This document shows positions 11,189-22,183 of a stretch of 64,000 nucleotides of DNA, piece by piece. The notes under the pieces were generated by a model. It did not search any database and had not been told where the DNA came from. It saw nothing but the letters and a program-made list of their open reading frames with translations. This DNA is from Maniola hyperantus (lineage: Eukaryota > Arthropoda > Insecta > Lepidoptera > Nymphalidae). Position 1 is the stretch's first letter, and every line of letters begins with the position of its first letter. The stretch covers positions 4,278,001 to 4,342,000 of the forward strand of contig NC_048546.1 in assembly GCF_902806685.2 (NCBI RefSeq), read 5' to 3'. The translations under genes and the position numbers were made by a program.

Positions 11189-11311
11189 GAAAACTGTCTA
11201 CAGCCAGCCTGCGAGCCCAAGACAAACACGACTTCGCCCAGACACCGATTGGCCAAGCCCTGTCTGCTAATGTGCGCTTTAAAATGCGATGACCCGTGTT
11301 ACAGCACATAA
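11189..11311 (+). CDS. Candidate terminal exon of a small cysteine-rich peptide
   Basis: A good splice acceptor (TTTGTCCTTTTTAG, ending at 11188) is followed in phase 0 by 40 codons and TAA. The peptide begins ENCLQPACEPK and ends CLLMCALKCDDPCYST. It has six cysteines spaced C-x4-C-x16-C-x3-C-x3-C-x3-C. The exon is clearly more GC-rich than its surroundings. It has no start codon of its own that would give a signal peptide, so upstream exons would be needed; a Met-Lys mini-exon at 10211 would be in phase but leaves no secretion signal. No AATAAA is seen just downstream. The family is not recognised and the function is unknown. It could be a chance frame. Confidence 0.35.
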   Translation, partial: ENCLQPACEPKTNTTSPRHRLAKPCLLMCALKCDDPCYST

Positions 11312-11539
11312 CGTTATTTACTTTACTAAAACTTATCTATAAGCTAAATATAGCATACTAAGCTAACTAATCGCATCCTTTGGACATTTATTTCTGTTCC
11401 ATGGTTATTATATTATAATAGGTAGGTGCAAACAAAGTGCGTCAACGCAATATAGGTAGCTACTTTTTTTAATATCATGGAACTGCATAGCATTACTTCG
11501 TGCTGACCCTCTAGTTCTTTATCTGTTTTCTTTTTTTCG

Positions 11540-11880
11540 CTATTCTCTTCTCATCATAAAAGCTTTAAGCATTTGGGAGTAGCGTTGCCATGCTTCTTCG
11601 CTTAACAGCATCCGCGTGATAAGGTTTTGGGCATTAACACCATCGCTCGATCCCTGTTTCTCTAAGTGCAAGTAAGTTTGCACAGCCGGAATATTCGAAT
11701 ATTGCGTGTTTCGGAGTGTCTTCCTCTCCGCAGATGTAGCAATTCTAACTTTGTGCTTTCCCAAAAGCGAGGACGTAGGTGTTAAACACCGTGTGGCCGC
11801 TAAGCTCTTGTGTCAGCCACCAGTCTACCTCTCCATGCTTCCTGTTGTGCCATTTCTTTAGGTCTATAATCAATTCTCTA
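11540..11880 (-). pseudogene. Decayed R1/I-like LINE reverse transcriptase C-terminus
   Basis: Three blocks in different frames read in the order expected for the end of an R1-type non-LTR reverse transcriptase. First is WWLTQELSGHTVFNTY (about 11776-11840). Next is the zinc-knuckle-like CYICGEEDTPKHAIFE (about 11693-11740). Last is VNAQNLITRMLLSEEAWQRY (within 11540-11764), ending at a stop. At least two frameshifts separate them. In complete elements this region is the tail of ORF2, after the reverse transcriptase. The copy is truncated on its 5' side. Alternative: another I-superfamily clade. Confidence 0.65.
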
Positions 11881-13362
11881 ATCCAAGTTCCTTTCTACTA
11901 GATTTTTCATAGATTCAAGCTTTATTGTAACTCAAACTGCATGGTATTATTTTGTAAATGAATCTATAAGTAGTACCTACTTATAAAATTTATGAAATTA
12001 AATGTGTATGATAAATATAATAATAAATTAAAATTTATTATTATATTTATCATACATATACATATCGGAGTTCGTTATCTTCAATCACTCAGATATTTTT
12101 TTCAATTCAATTAAAACACTTCCAAGCAAATATTTGGTATTTGAGTTCAACTAAAACTCAAACAAGTCAATGTCTAAAACACATCCTTTTAGACAAGCCT
12201 TACGTCATAATATTTGGGTGTCTCTGTCGGGTATTCTTATCATATCGTTCTTTGACGTGCGGTGAGACGATTTTAGAATAAAATGCTGATCAATGAGCTA
12301 TTCAAAATCACACTTGAATTATAATTTACACAACACAGCAAACTTTATTCAATTTCTATAAGAGCATCCGTAATGTTACCTACTTGACTTGTTTTTATTA
12401 CTTTACTCAGAAAGAAATTAGTACTTAGGTACGTAGAGTTTTCAAACCCTACGAAAAACGCATTTGAAATTTCAATATATTTAATGTTAGGCTAGTTTGT
12501 TCTCGAGACTTTGTTCACGTGGATCAAAAATTTTGAGTTAGTAGGTACAAATTGCAAAATCTCAATGGTACCATATATGTATGGTAGGTATATGATATTA
12601 GAATTTTACATTAGGACATACTGTGATAAATAACGCTGATCAGTGTACTCCAGAAGCCACAGATATATTATCTCTCCACAAATAACTCGAATGGGAAGTA
12701 AATATAAATCAAACATTTGTCATAATAAACTGCCAGGACCAAGACCGGTTGGTGTCTCGAGTTGCAACGTTGCAAGCCCGTTGCTGTATATCTACTACCT
12801 TGATTTATGTGATTGGATAGGAAATAAAAAATATTGTTGCGTAATATTTAACCACCTTAATTTATTTTAAAAAACAACAATTATCACAATGAGTCCTTAG
12901 AATAGGAATAGAAATCGATTTCGTGACAATATCAATATACATAATATCCATATCTATTTAATTTTGATTCAATATATAGGTACCTATTTACATATTTTTA
13001 TTCAATATACTTTAAATAAATCAGAAAAACAAAAGGTAGGTATGCAAAATATTGTCCTTGCAAACCATAATTTTCAAGTGAACATTAACAGAATTAGAGG
13101 TTAATAATTATCCTATTTTAGTTTTTGACGCATCGTACAGAGATATGGCTGAAGTTTTCACGCACTAAAATTTATTAGATCAATAAATAATTTGTCATCT
13201 CATGCAAATTTTAATCTTTTAAAATTACTTCTTAAATAAAAGATTGAAATAACAAGTTTAGTAATATACTTAAAAGTGCACATCACTTTACTGTTAGGTA
13301 GGTACTTTACCTTCCTATGTAGGAGATGTACCTAATGTTTTGTAATATCAAATTTCTTTATT
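11881..13362. other. Mostly unassigned AT-rich interval
   Basis: It contains the perfect palindrome at 12006-12055 and a small Lep1-like end piece at about 12492-12525 (GCTAGTTTGTTCTCGAGACT). Nothing else was recognised; the frame at 12643-12870 shows no domain. Confidence 0.45.
12006..12055. repeat. Perfect 24-bp-arm AT-rich palindrome
   Basis: The arm GTATGATAAATATAATAATA plus AATT (12006-12029) and its exact reverse complement (12032-12055) are separated by only two bases. It could extrude a cruciform; no adjacent terminal repeats or gene. Confidence 0.85.
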
Positions 13363-13544
13363 GGTTTGTTGGTTTGTCCTTCAATCACGTCACAACGAAA
13401 CAACTTATCGACGTGATTTTTGCATAGGTATATTTTAAGACCTAGAGAGTGACATAGGCTATTTTTATCCCGGAAAATCAATAGTTCCCACGGGATTTTT
13501 AAAAACCTAAATCCACGCGTACGAAGTCGTGGGCATCAGCTAGT
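13363..13544 (-). mobile_element. Lep1-like element, short type
   Basis: Minus orientation: GTTTGTCCTTCAATCACGTC, then TTTTTATCCCGGAAAATCAA, and the end CGAAGTCGTGGGCATCAGCT followed by AGT. Confidence 0.75.
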
Positions 13545-13987
13545 AAATTAATAATTAAGCCAATTAGATTCACTAATTGGAAACAAAAGTGTGATAATAC
13601 TTGCCCCTTTACTTGGTAAATTCAGGACGACATAATGTAAACCGAAAATAACAAATATTTGACTTTATAATGATTATCGTTATCCGGTTTGAAAAATATA
13701 AGCCTTGAAGGTTTTTCCAAGTGTCGCAATAAGAAAAACAAATTGTAGCTTAAACCACATATCCGTTTCTACATAACTTCTTACTTCTTATAACGTAAAA
13801 ATGCTAGTTAGCCTACCTCGTACATGTCAATTATGGAACCACGTTCTAATTAATATAAAGTTCCCTCAATCTGTAATTAAAATTCTTATTTATTTGCTTT
13901 AGTATAATAATACACTTCCCTGAGAATAATTTACTGCAAATCCTGATATGTAAGATTTATATTACTATTTACTAGATGTATCTAAAA

Positions 13988-14165
13988 CTAGATGATGCCC
14001 ATGACTTCATCCACGTGGATGTAGGTTTTTAAAAATCACATGAAAACTCCGTCTTCTTGGTATAGGTACGCCATCTATGCACCAAATTTCGTCAAAATCA
14101 GTAAAGTGGATGGACCATGGAAAGGTAAAGAATAGACAGACGGACAGATTATTATATTAGTATGG
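13988..14165 (+). mobile_element. Lep1-like element, short type
   Basis: It starts CTAGATGATGCCCATGACTT, contains CACCAAATTTCGTCAAAATC and ends near TATTATATTAGTATGG. Confidence 0.65.
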
Positions 14166-14454
14166 ATTTATCGCAATCAGGAAAGCAATTTAACAAGTCA
14201 TTTAATCGTTAGGTAGATGAATATTTTGCAGAGACTGAGCTTGGCTGAGCAAACGATACTCGAAGGAAGAATACAATAAAAAGCAATGTAGAAACGACTA
14301 GGCAAGCAAGAGGGACCTTAATGTGAATGAATGCTGTAAACCGGGGAAAATGCTGGGAAGAATAAAAGAATAGATCAGTCGGATTGTTTCGCGAGGAAAT
14401 AAAGCTAGTAGGTATGCTCCACGCGGGCATGCCTTATGCATTGTTTGTATATAT

Positions 14455-14651
14455 CCATACTAATATTATATTATGCGAAAGTGTGTCTGCTAGCCTTTCA
14501 CGGCCCATCCGTTCAACCGATTTTGACGAAATTTGGTACAGCGATAGCTTGCATCCCGAGGAAGGACGTAGGCCCGGATAATCAAAGAGTTCCCACGGGA
14601 TTTGGAAAAACCTAAATCCACGCGGACGAAGTCGCGGGCATTATCTATAGT
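14455..14651 (-). mobile_element. Lep1-like element, short type
   Basis: Minus orientation: CATACTAATATTATATTATG, then GACGAAATTTGGTACAGCGA, and the end GACGAAGTCGCGGGCATTAT. Confidence 0.7.
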
Positions 14652-15016
14652 TTTTTAATAATTTAAAATCAAAATCATTCTTCAAATCATTTTTATAGCA
14701 AAACGGTTTTGGTCTAGGTGAAATATCGTCTGCTTGCACGTTATGTTCGGAGAATATGTCACACTTCAAAGTGTAAACCACTCACACAATCAAGCCATGC
14801 CACACAGTCTTGGCATTTGTTTATGCGGGTAGAGTAGATATTATGTATTTATGCACACAGATGCACACTACAGTTCCGTATATAGCACCAGAAATCTTCT
14901 GTATTTTGCATTGTCTTCGCATCCCTTTATTAAGAGAACTTAACTCATCGATGTATATATCGGCTAGTATTGCGCTCTCTCTGTTATGCAATCTCATCAT
15001 ACCAATGACAAAGACA
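14652..15016. other. Unassigned interval
   Basis: Overlapping short frames on both strands (14810-15082) show no domain; no repeat recognised. Confidence 0.35.
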
Positions 15017-15066
15017 CCCCCCCCCCCCCTCATACCGCGATTGCTATCTCAACCTGTCGCGTGCTT
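15017..15066. mobile_element. GC-rich foldback MITE, right end only, with C-run
   Basis: A run of about 13 C is followed by the family right end GCTATCTCAACCTGTCGCGT. The left arm is missing; the C-run marks the truncation point. Confidence 0.55.
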
Positions 15067-15640
15067 TAGGTATGTTTTCTAAAAGCATTCGAAATTCCAT
15101 TCGAAATAGCTTAAAACTTTGAATAAATCGTGTAGGTAACCTTACTTTCAACTCCAACATCTTAAATAACGTAGGTACAAACTAAGCCAGCCTACTAATG
15201 CGTAATAGAGTGTTAATCAAAACCAAATTGAATTCAACAAAAACTTATAACACGGGCCCGTTGATTAGTGATAATGATTGAGTTACATTACTATACTGTG
15301 ACGTCAGCGCCGCCGTAGCAGACTTGCAGGTGCCGTTCATTTCGAGTATCCAACTGGATATGCTAAAATCAACCTCTATTAAAATTATATTAATTATTAT
15401 TTATATTCATACTTCACTCTCACGCCCGTGTACGAAATAAATACCTACATATAAAAGCCGAAAAGAAATATAATACACTTACATAGTATGTAATATAATA
15501 TGTATGGATATGATGAGGGGAGACCGTACAACAGCCGGGGGTCAGGGCGACAGCTTACGAAATCGGCGGACTGTCCTCGCCGAGTCCAGCTAGACCGCTT
15601 TTTGCATCCCGGCTGCGAGCGAACTGTCACGGAACCCCAG
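15067..15640. other. Unassigned interval
   Basis: It includes one TGACGTCA octamer at 15299-15306 in a GC-richer patch (15296-15350). No gene recognised. Confidence 0.35.
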
Positions 15641-15778
15641 TCGCCTCAGATAGTGAACGAGTTAGGGTTCCGGGGTGCGATCCCGGGCAAGCGCCTCTAA
15701 CTTCGGAGTTATGTGCGTTTTAATCAATTAGTTGTTCTTGAGAGTTCTCCATAATGTTCTCAGAGGTGTGTGACAGTA
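15641..15778 (+). mobile_element. tRNA-derived SINE (family B), internally deleted
   Basis: A B-box-like segment with TGCGATCCCGGGCAAGCGCC leads into TTCGGAGTTATGTGCGTTTT, then jumps to GAGAGTTCTCCATAATGTTC. The central body is missing. Confidence 0.65.
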
Positions 15779-15784
15779 GGTTAA

Positions 15785-16078
15785 ATAAAAAACCGGCCAA
15801 GTGCGAGTCAGACTCGCGCACCGAGGATTCCGTACTACAGTCGTACTTTTTAGACATTTTGCACAATAAATCAAAAACTATTATGCGTAAAATTAAATAG
15901 AAATCTGTTTTAGAATTTACATGTAAAGCCATTTCATATGAAACCCCACTTGGTATAGTAATCTTACTTTGAAAGTAGAAAATAATAATTATTATTTGTT
16001 CATGAACACATGACGGACAGATAGATGACAGGCAACTTTAAGGGTTCCTTTTTTCCTTTTGGGGTATGAAACCCTAAA
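15785..16078 (+). repeat. CCGGCCAAGTGCGAG dispersed repeat
   Basis: Starts AAAAACCGGCCAAGTGCGAG, contains AAATCTGTTTTAGAATTTAC and ends GGTATGAAACCCTAAAG. Non-coding. Confidence 0.8.
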
Positions 16079-17489
16079 GTATTAAGACAATAGATGTCTC
16101 GGCGAATTGCTAGAACTTAATAGATTGATGAACCTTTAAACGATAAACGTAAGTGATGCAAACAATAGTGTCGTAGATCGATAGATAGTCGATACCCAAT
16201 AATGTCCGCCCACACAATAAAACTGTGCTGTTAAACGGTACTTAAAACGTATCTATGAGGAATCAATTAGGTAGCCCATTATTATAGAATTGGCAACATC
16301 CTCTACAACTGACGAATTTATCGGTTCATTATACTACCACAGTTTAACGAAATATATTTCAATGCTGTGATACTACTGTCTCAATCATGCTCTTGTATTA
16401 TATTGTGTGTGTACTATATTTGACGACTGATATATTCTAAGGTTTGCAAGGTACCTATATGTCCGTACTGTACTCCACTGAAAATAGGTATGCTTAATTA
16501 TGAAAGTCGCTTTGTAAACTTTTCTCATATTTAGTTGCATCGTCTACTGACAAAATAGATATTAATTTAAAAAAATGCTAGACAAATATCTTACATTCAA
16601 TTCTATACCCAACGTTAGCATTCAAAAATCACCTAAGAGTAGCGTAAAATTAATTATTTTCGATCGCTTACGCTGCTGTTCAGTAGATGAACTAATCCAA
16701 AAACATATTTACAACTTTGAAAACCTTCGTCAATGTTATCAGTTGGAAGAGATAATTTTGAAAATGAGGTAAAAGGTAATATTTCCGTCGCAAATGTTCT
16801 CTGGAAAAAAAAAATATTAAGGGCATTCATTTACAAGCGGCACGTTTCGTTAAGTATGCAGTGAGACCGAAGAGGCATTTACAAACGCCAGTACAATATA
16901 TCACAAGAAACGCTCGTAATATCTTATTCTTTCATTCCATTTTGACATCTGGGCATATGACACAAAACTGTTTTTGGATTGATAAGTTTTGGCATTTGAC
17001 CTCTCATCTGTACAGTGCAATGCAAGTACCACAATTTTACCCGAAGGCCACATTTTCCTTTGGTACCCAGTACTAATTGACGACTCGTGTCCGAGAAGTA
17101 AGGGCCAAATGAGGATCCACATAGAGTGGGTTTCACTATTTTGAGAAAACTTAGGGACAAGCAACTTAAGGATTTAAGCTGAGCAGGATGCATGTAAAAA
17201 GAAGTAAAAATTTAGTTGCAAATCTATACATAATGGGTATAAAAGAATACTGGCATATCAATGAACAGCTCAAAATGCATTCTATAAACTTGGGATTTTG
17301 CATAAAGCCCCACTAAGGTTTTTCAGAAATTCATCGGGTCAGCGAGATTTTAAAGCATAAAGATTTGAAAGTTTTTGCATAAATTATTAAAATTAAAATT
17401 GCATAAATTAAAATTACTCTAAACCTCAAAATTCAATTTAGAGTACTCCAAAATCCCAGAAACATGTTGTTTACTTTAAGCAAGCAATT
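16079..17489. other. Unassigned interval
   Basis: A protein-like minus-strand frame at 16901-17193 and a plus-strand frame at 16575-16772 have no recognisable domain. No repeat recognised. Confidence 0.35.
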
Positions 17490-17765
17490 GCAGTTTCATC
17501 ACCTGGGTGCTTGGTGCACTTCGACTACCCGTCGTGCCAGATCTTTTTTCCCGTGCAAATGCAAACTGTGGAATCAACTCCATTCGGCGGTGTTCCAGCT
17601 AGATTTGAACATGGGGTTATTTAGGGATGGATCAACAAATTCCCGTGTTCGCCGACAACATATTAGTGATTCCTCTGGTGCTGCAAATGTTTATGGACGG
17701 CGGTAGTCATTTAACATTAGGTGACCCGTCTGTTCATTTGCTCGATATTTATATAAAAAAGTACC
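17490..17765 (+). mobile_element. Jockey/CR1-like LINE 3' end
   Basis: The first part encodes a reverse transcriptase C-terminus (HLGAWCTSTTRRARSFFPCK, then KLWNQLHSAVF and LNMGLFRDG). The non-coding end GGTGCTGCAAATGTTTATGG is shared with 18651, 20443, 32951 and 38775. Frame disrupted. Confidence 0.7.
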
Positions 17766-18317
17766 CATTCTTATTAATTTACGGGGTGTTAGCGCTAATA
17801 ATTTTATAATAAGGTACCGTTCGTTAACTTTTCTTTTCTACAGTTATCACCAGCTCTTAGTGAATACTTTATTACTGAGCATACTGAGAAATCCACAATA
17901 TCCGCGAGTGTACAAGAAATGCAAGTCGAAATGTACCGGTGTTGACTTGTTGAGTGGGGCTGAGGTGCAATTTGTCAAGCAATTTAAATAATATCCATAA
18001 TTACATATCTATTAACGGCAAGACGTGTTGATAATTAATGAGTAGCTCTACATGTTGCTGACATACTTGTATCATGTAAATTATCCTTTTTTTTATTATT
18101 CACTATGATAGGTATGCGATTTGGAGCTCGTTACTTGAGAATAATTTAGTTTTAATTTGCACTTTTCGTGTGTAGGTTTATGATCAAGTTTTTAAGTAAA
18201 ATTGCTTTAAAAGTAATCTGGTTAGTCACTTGACCTATATTCTACTTGTCAGTTATCTACGTTGATATCGCTGTATTCATCTTTATGGCGATCTATCGGA
18301 TAAAAATATTTGCTGAG
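17766..18317. other. Unassigned interval
   Basis: AT-rich, nothing recognised. Confidence 0.4.
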
Positions 18318-18650
18318 TAAGCGAAAAGTTGTGGAAAGGGGCCTTTGGATTATTTATGAGATCCAAAAATTTTCAGTGTCTGAAGACCAACGTCGTCAAA
18401 CAGTGCGTATTGATGATATACAGTTCTAAGACTGAGTCGCTAATTATGGGCCTTATAAGAAAAGTCAGTATCACTCAGCGGACGATAGAGAGAGCTGTGC
18501 TCGGAGTTTCTCTATGTAATTAAATGAGAAATGAGGAGAATAGTAGAAGAATCAAAATAGACGTGAAATAGACGTTGGTGTCCCAAGGTGTTGAAATGTG
18601 AACCACGCACTGGAAAGCGCAGCGATGACCGACCCTCCACTACGGCGGAC
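18318..18650 (+). mobile_element. RTE LINE internal fragment (broken)
   Basis: Encodes RTE reverse transcriptase pieces, for example ITQRTIERAVLGVSLCN before a stop. It skips about 60 bp relative to other copies near 18560. It ends abruptly where the Jockey-like end at 18651 begins. Confidence 0.7.
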
Positions 18651-18772
18651 TAACAAATTCCTGAAACGCCGGCAACGCATTGGTGGCTCCTCTAGTGCTG
18701 CAAATGTTCATGGGCGCCGGTAATCACTTAACATAAGGTGACCCACCTGCTCGCTTTTTTTTTATAAAGCAC
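18651..18772 (+). mobile_element. Short Jockey-like LINE 3' end
   Basis: Starts AACAAATTCCTGAAACGCCG, the same 5' boundary as the copies at 32951 and 20580, and ends in a T/A-rich tail. It abuts the RTE fragment. Confidence 0.65.
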
Positions 18773-19051
18773 ATAGAAAAGATTAAAAAATAGCTTAATA
18801 ACCGGCATTACGTGCAAAATTCCGGCAAAACGGCATGGTTACGTCGATGTCGGCGCATAATTGACTTGTCGTGTAAAATTACCATTTATTAGCACTTGCA
18901 AGTCGCGACAGACCTGCCGAGCCTTATTACCACCACGCTGCAATTATTACGCACCTAGTTTTTATTCCTGTCACAACTTGGCTTCGGTTTTGTATAATTT
19001 GAGTTTCTTACATTTATTAAATAAATTTTAATCTTCATTAGCTGGTAATAA

Positions 19052-19348
19052 GTGCGGATTGGCAGACTTCACACACCTTTGAGAACATTATAGAGAATTC
19101 TCAAGCATGCAGATTTCTCACAATTTTTCCTTCACCGTTAAAGCAAGTGATCCTACTAATATTATAAATGTGAAAGTGTAGATATTTGGATGTTTGATAC
19201 TCAATCACGCAAAAACGGCTGAACGGATTTGGATGAAATTTGAAATGGAAATAGATGATACCCTGAATTAATACATAGGCTACTTTTTATCCCGGAAAAT
19301 CAAAGAGTTCCCGCGGGATTTTGAGATGCGTGCCCGGGATCGAATTGT
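19052..19348 (-). mobile_element. SINE family B interrupted by a Lep1-like element
   Basis: The left part (19052-19152) carries CACACACCTTTGAGAACATT and CCTTCACCGTTAAAGCAAGT. The head part resumes at 19324 (GAGATGCGTGCCCGGGATCG). Between them lies a truncated Lep1-like copy (19153-19323), and part of the SINE is missing at the junction. Confidence 0.65.
19153..19323 (-). mobile_element. Lep1-like element nested in a SINE
   Basis: It starts CCTACTAATATTATAAATGT, contains ACGGCTGAACGGATTTGGAT, and stops at CCCGCGGGATTTT without the CTAGT end. Confidence 0.65.
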
Positions 19349-19722
19349 TGTTTTTTTTTCAATTATCTGAAAAACAGACTAGTTTAGTTTCCTTAATGAA
19401 AATTGGAAAGTTCTATTTTAACGCTTGTCGAGTATATAATATTCTATTTGTTAGTGTCCCGAGGCTATACAAATTGCCTAGTGTAAGTGTTACGAAACAC
19501 GAACGCTGGGAGGAAAATATTTCTTTTACCATCACCACCGCAATTGAAATGAGAAAGCAAAGAAGTCTCGTACTTTATTAAAAAGCAACTAATCTGTTTC
19601 AGAACTGTACTTTAGTTCCATTTAGGAACTTAATTTGTCACTTTAAAGTAATTAAAATTTCTTTGGACGTTTAGAGTGGCCCAATTTCTCATTACTGTTA
19701 TTCGATAAGCTATGGATAGTTA

Positions 19723-19834
19723 AGCTGTGATAGCCTAGTGGTTAGTCTAGTCTAGTAGGCCTTCTAATCGGAGGTCAGGGGTTCGATCTCAGGCACGCAC
19801 CTCTAACTTTACGGAGTTATAATGCATTAAAAGA
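19723..19834 (+). mobile_element. tRNA-derived SINE (family B), head only
   Basis: A box region TGATAGCCTAGTGGTTAG, a duplicated TCTAGTCTAGTAGG, and B box GGGGTTCGATCTCAGG. The body is truncated after AACTTTACGGAGTTATAATG. Confidence 0.7.
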
Positions 19835-20083
19835 CATTATTAAGAGTGACAAATTGGTTTTAGCACGGAAATGCCCAAAAAATTTATAGTTCCGAGCTAC
19901 TTACAAAAAATGTACGCAAAAAGGCGTGATCTGATAAAGGTAAGGAATTAAGTGTTTTTCTGGTCAAATGACTAATTTTAGAGACAAGTTACCTAACTCG
20001 TAACCAATTAAACATTTAAAATACAAGACAAGATACCTTCCGACTAATAGATCCGGTAGCATTGGTGTCAGGTCGACAACCCA

Positions 20084-20383
20084 AAAAATCCGTCAAGTGC
20101 GAGTCGAACTCGTACACAAAGGGTTCCATACCTACCATCGTACCTACGAGAAATAACACTTTTTATTATTTTTAATTTTCATGCTGGCCACTTTGAAATT
20201 TTTATTAGGTATGTAGGTATTTGTTGAATAGGCAATACTTAGAACACACATTCTGAAAAAATTCAACTCAACCTATCATGATTCAGACAGACGAACAGTT
20301 GGACGGTCGGATGTACGGACGGACAGCGGAGACTTAGTAATAGGGCCCCATTGGCACCCTTTGGGAACGGAACCCTTAAAATG
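20084..20383 (+). repeat. CCGGCCAAGTGCGAG dispersed repeat
   Basis: Starts AAAATCCGTCAAGTGCGAG and ends AACGGAACCCTTAAAATG. It belongs to the subtype with GGACGGACAGCGGAGACTTA. Confidence 0.75.
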
Positions 20384-20442
20384 TATTCGATACGATTTGC
20401 TACAGTACAGACTCAATAAATTAATGTTCGTCTATACGTAGA

Positions 20443-20580
20443 CTTTTTTTTTTTTTTATAGATATAGCGAGCAAACGAGCAGGCGGGTCACCTGATGTTA
20501 AGTGATTACCGCCGCCCATGAACATTTGCAGTACCAGAGGAGCCGCCGATGCGTTGCCGGCCTTTTAGGAATTTGTTGGT
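20443..20580 (-). mobile_element. Short Jockey-like LINE 3' end
   Basis: Poly-T at the left, GGTCACCTGATGTTAAGTGA, and the boundary GGAATTTGTTGGTCC on the right, matching the 5' boundary of copies 18651 and 32951. Confidence 0.7.
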
Positions 20581-20674
20581 CCTGCAACTTTAAAAAATTT
20601 CAACCTCTTTACTTCGGTAAAGAGGGTTTAAAAGTTGATTATGAAAGTAATGCTGTTTGCCCTCATAAACAAAG

Positions 20675-20806
20675 CTCAAAATCCCTCAGCAAGCGATGGA
20701 GAGACCTACGTTTCTCTGTGTAATCAAATCAGAAATAAGGAGATTATAGGAGAACCAAAATAACTGACGTGGCACAACGGGTTGCGAACCTGAGGTGGCA
20801 ATGTGT
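20675..20806 (+). mobile_element. RTE LINE fragment
   Basis: Contains AGCAAGCGATGGAGAGACCT and GGCACAACGGGTTGCGAACC, parts of the RTE reverse transcriptase C-terminus. Truncated on both sides, ending at the MITE. Confidence 0.65.
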
Positions 20807-20809
20807 GAA

Positions 20810-20982
20810 TGTATAAGTCCCGCAAATTGCTAATACACGTGGCTGCCATTTTAGTGACGTCAGCACTAGACTGAAGTTTCGAGCTTATGGTACATTTTTA
20901 TTTTGGCTGACGTCAAAATGACGTCATTTCGATGTTAATGAGACATGGTTCCAGCGCATATGCAGTTTGCGGGACTTATACA
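20810..20982. mobile_element. MITE carrying three TGACGTCA sites
   Basis: Ends TATAAGTCCCGCAAATTGC (left) and GCAGTTTGCGGGACTTATA (right) are inverted repeats with one mismatch. A TA duplication is plausible. The interior has perfect palindromic TGACGTCA octamers at 20855-20862, 20908-20915 and 20919-20926, the consensus site for CREB/ATF factors. Confidence 0.75.
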
Positions 20983-21358
20983 TTTGTAATTACTTTAGAC
21001 TTTAGAGCGGGACATTACCGTACTGTAATAACCTGAATATAAATGAAGTGTGCTAAATAAATAAATAAATGAAGCTATGCATTATAATATCTCCGATTAG
21101 ATAAGCCGTGTAGTACAAACGCCGCGCCGCCGCGCCGTTTACTTGCCGACAAAAACTGAGGCAGCGAAAATATCCTGAAGTCATTCATGGGGTTTCCCCC
21201 AATTGTTGCATTTGAAACGGGCTAATCTATTTGTTTATTTATAGACCGTTTTTATTGTTCGACGTTTTTGTCTACAAAAGGATGTCCGGTATCTACCAGT
21301 GCCACAACGATTATTTCAGTAAGTAAGTATCACCCATTGAAAGTCTTTAGCCACATGA
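20983..21358. other. Unassigned interval
   Basis: A short AAAT repeat lies near 21055-21072 and a GC-rich patch at 21119-21145. Nothing else recognised. Confidence 0.35.
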
Positions 21359-21450
21359 CATGGCTGACTGACTAACTGATCTATCAATGCACAGCTCAAA
21401 CTACTGGACGGATTTGGCTGAAATTTGGCATGCAGATAACTAGGTAGTAT
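21359..21450 (-). mobile_element. Lep1-like element, fragment
   Basis: TGACTGACTAACTGATCTAT, then GCTGAAATTTGGCATGCAGA. Truncated before the CTAGT end. Confidence 0.65.
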
Positions 21451-21908
21451 CAAGTTTCTAGCCATATCAGCGGTTTGAGTTTAGACGTTGATACGTAATC
21501 TCATTACTTAGTTTCTTCTTAATATGTAGAAGAAACCAAGTAAATAATAATTGTATTTAGACAATGTTGGTGCTAGAATTATAATACTTTATTATGTACT
21601 CGTAGCAGTGTACGCAAATTGAAATTAACATGGAGCGCGCGTCGCTCGCTAACTAATTATTTGTTAACATAATTGTCTTCACCTTATTAATGTTTCGCAT
21701 CAGTCTGTGAACAAAATAAAAGCGTACAACGTAAAGTTGCAACAATAACGAATGGGCGCTTCAAGCGCTTGCAACAACAAATTATCGGATAGTCTATGCC
21801 CATCCTTCTCAATAACAGACTGTAAAATAAAGCGATTGCCATCCTTAGCGTTAGGGACTTTTCTGACAAACTGGCAAACCAACCATTTATAGTTGTTGCA
21901 ACTCACGT
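21451..21908. other. Unassigned interval
   Basis: Overlapping minus-strand frames at 21687-21906 show no domain. Confidence 0.35.
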
Positions 21909-22075
21909 AGGCGAGTGAACTTTACTTGTGGTTACGTCGTATACATGGGAATTATGTAAGTGTGCGTGCATGTCGGACCAATCAGTCGCGAGCAAGCGCT
22001 CGCAAACGCACACATTTAGTGTTACTTTCTTATACCGATATGACTTAACCACAAACATGAGCCACTCGCCTTCGT
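21909..22075. mobile_element. Probable MITE with imperfect inverted ends
   Basis: AGGCGAGTGAAC...TTGTGGTTACGTCGTAT on the left pairs with ATATGACTTAACCACAA and CACTCGCCT on the right. The interior has the inner palindrome CGAGCAAGCGCTCG. Confidence 0.5.
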
Positions 22076-22183
22076 GAAATGCAAAAACTATACCTAATTA
22101 GTTAGGTAAGTAATTTAAATTTTTATGTTGATGATTGATGATGATGATGATACCAATATGATAGATGGTGATGATGACGATGA

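Noticed and set aside
16901..17193. Two overlapping minus-strand frames that look somewhat protein-like
   Set aside because: No family recognised, and the frames conflict with each other; could be an old transposase remnant, but the support is too thin.
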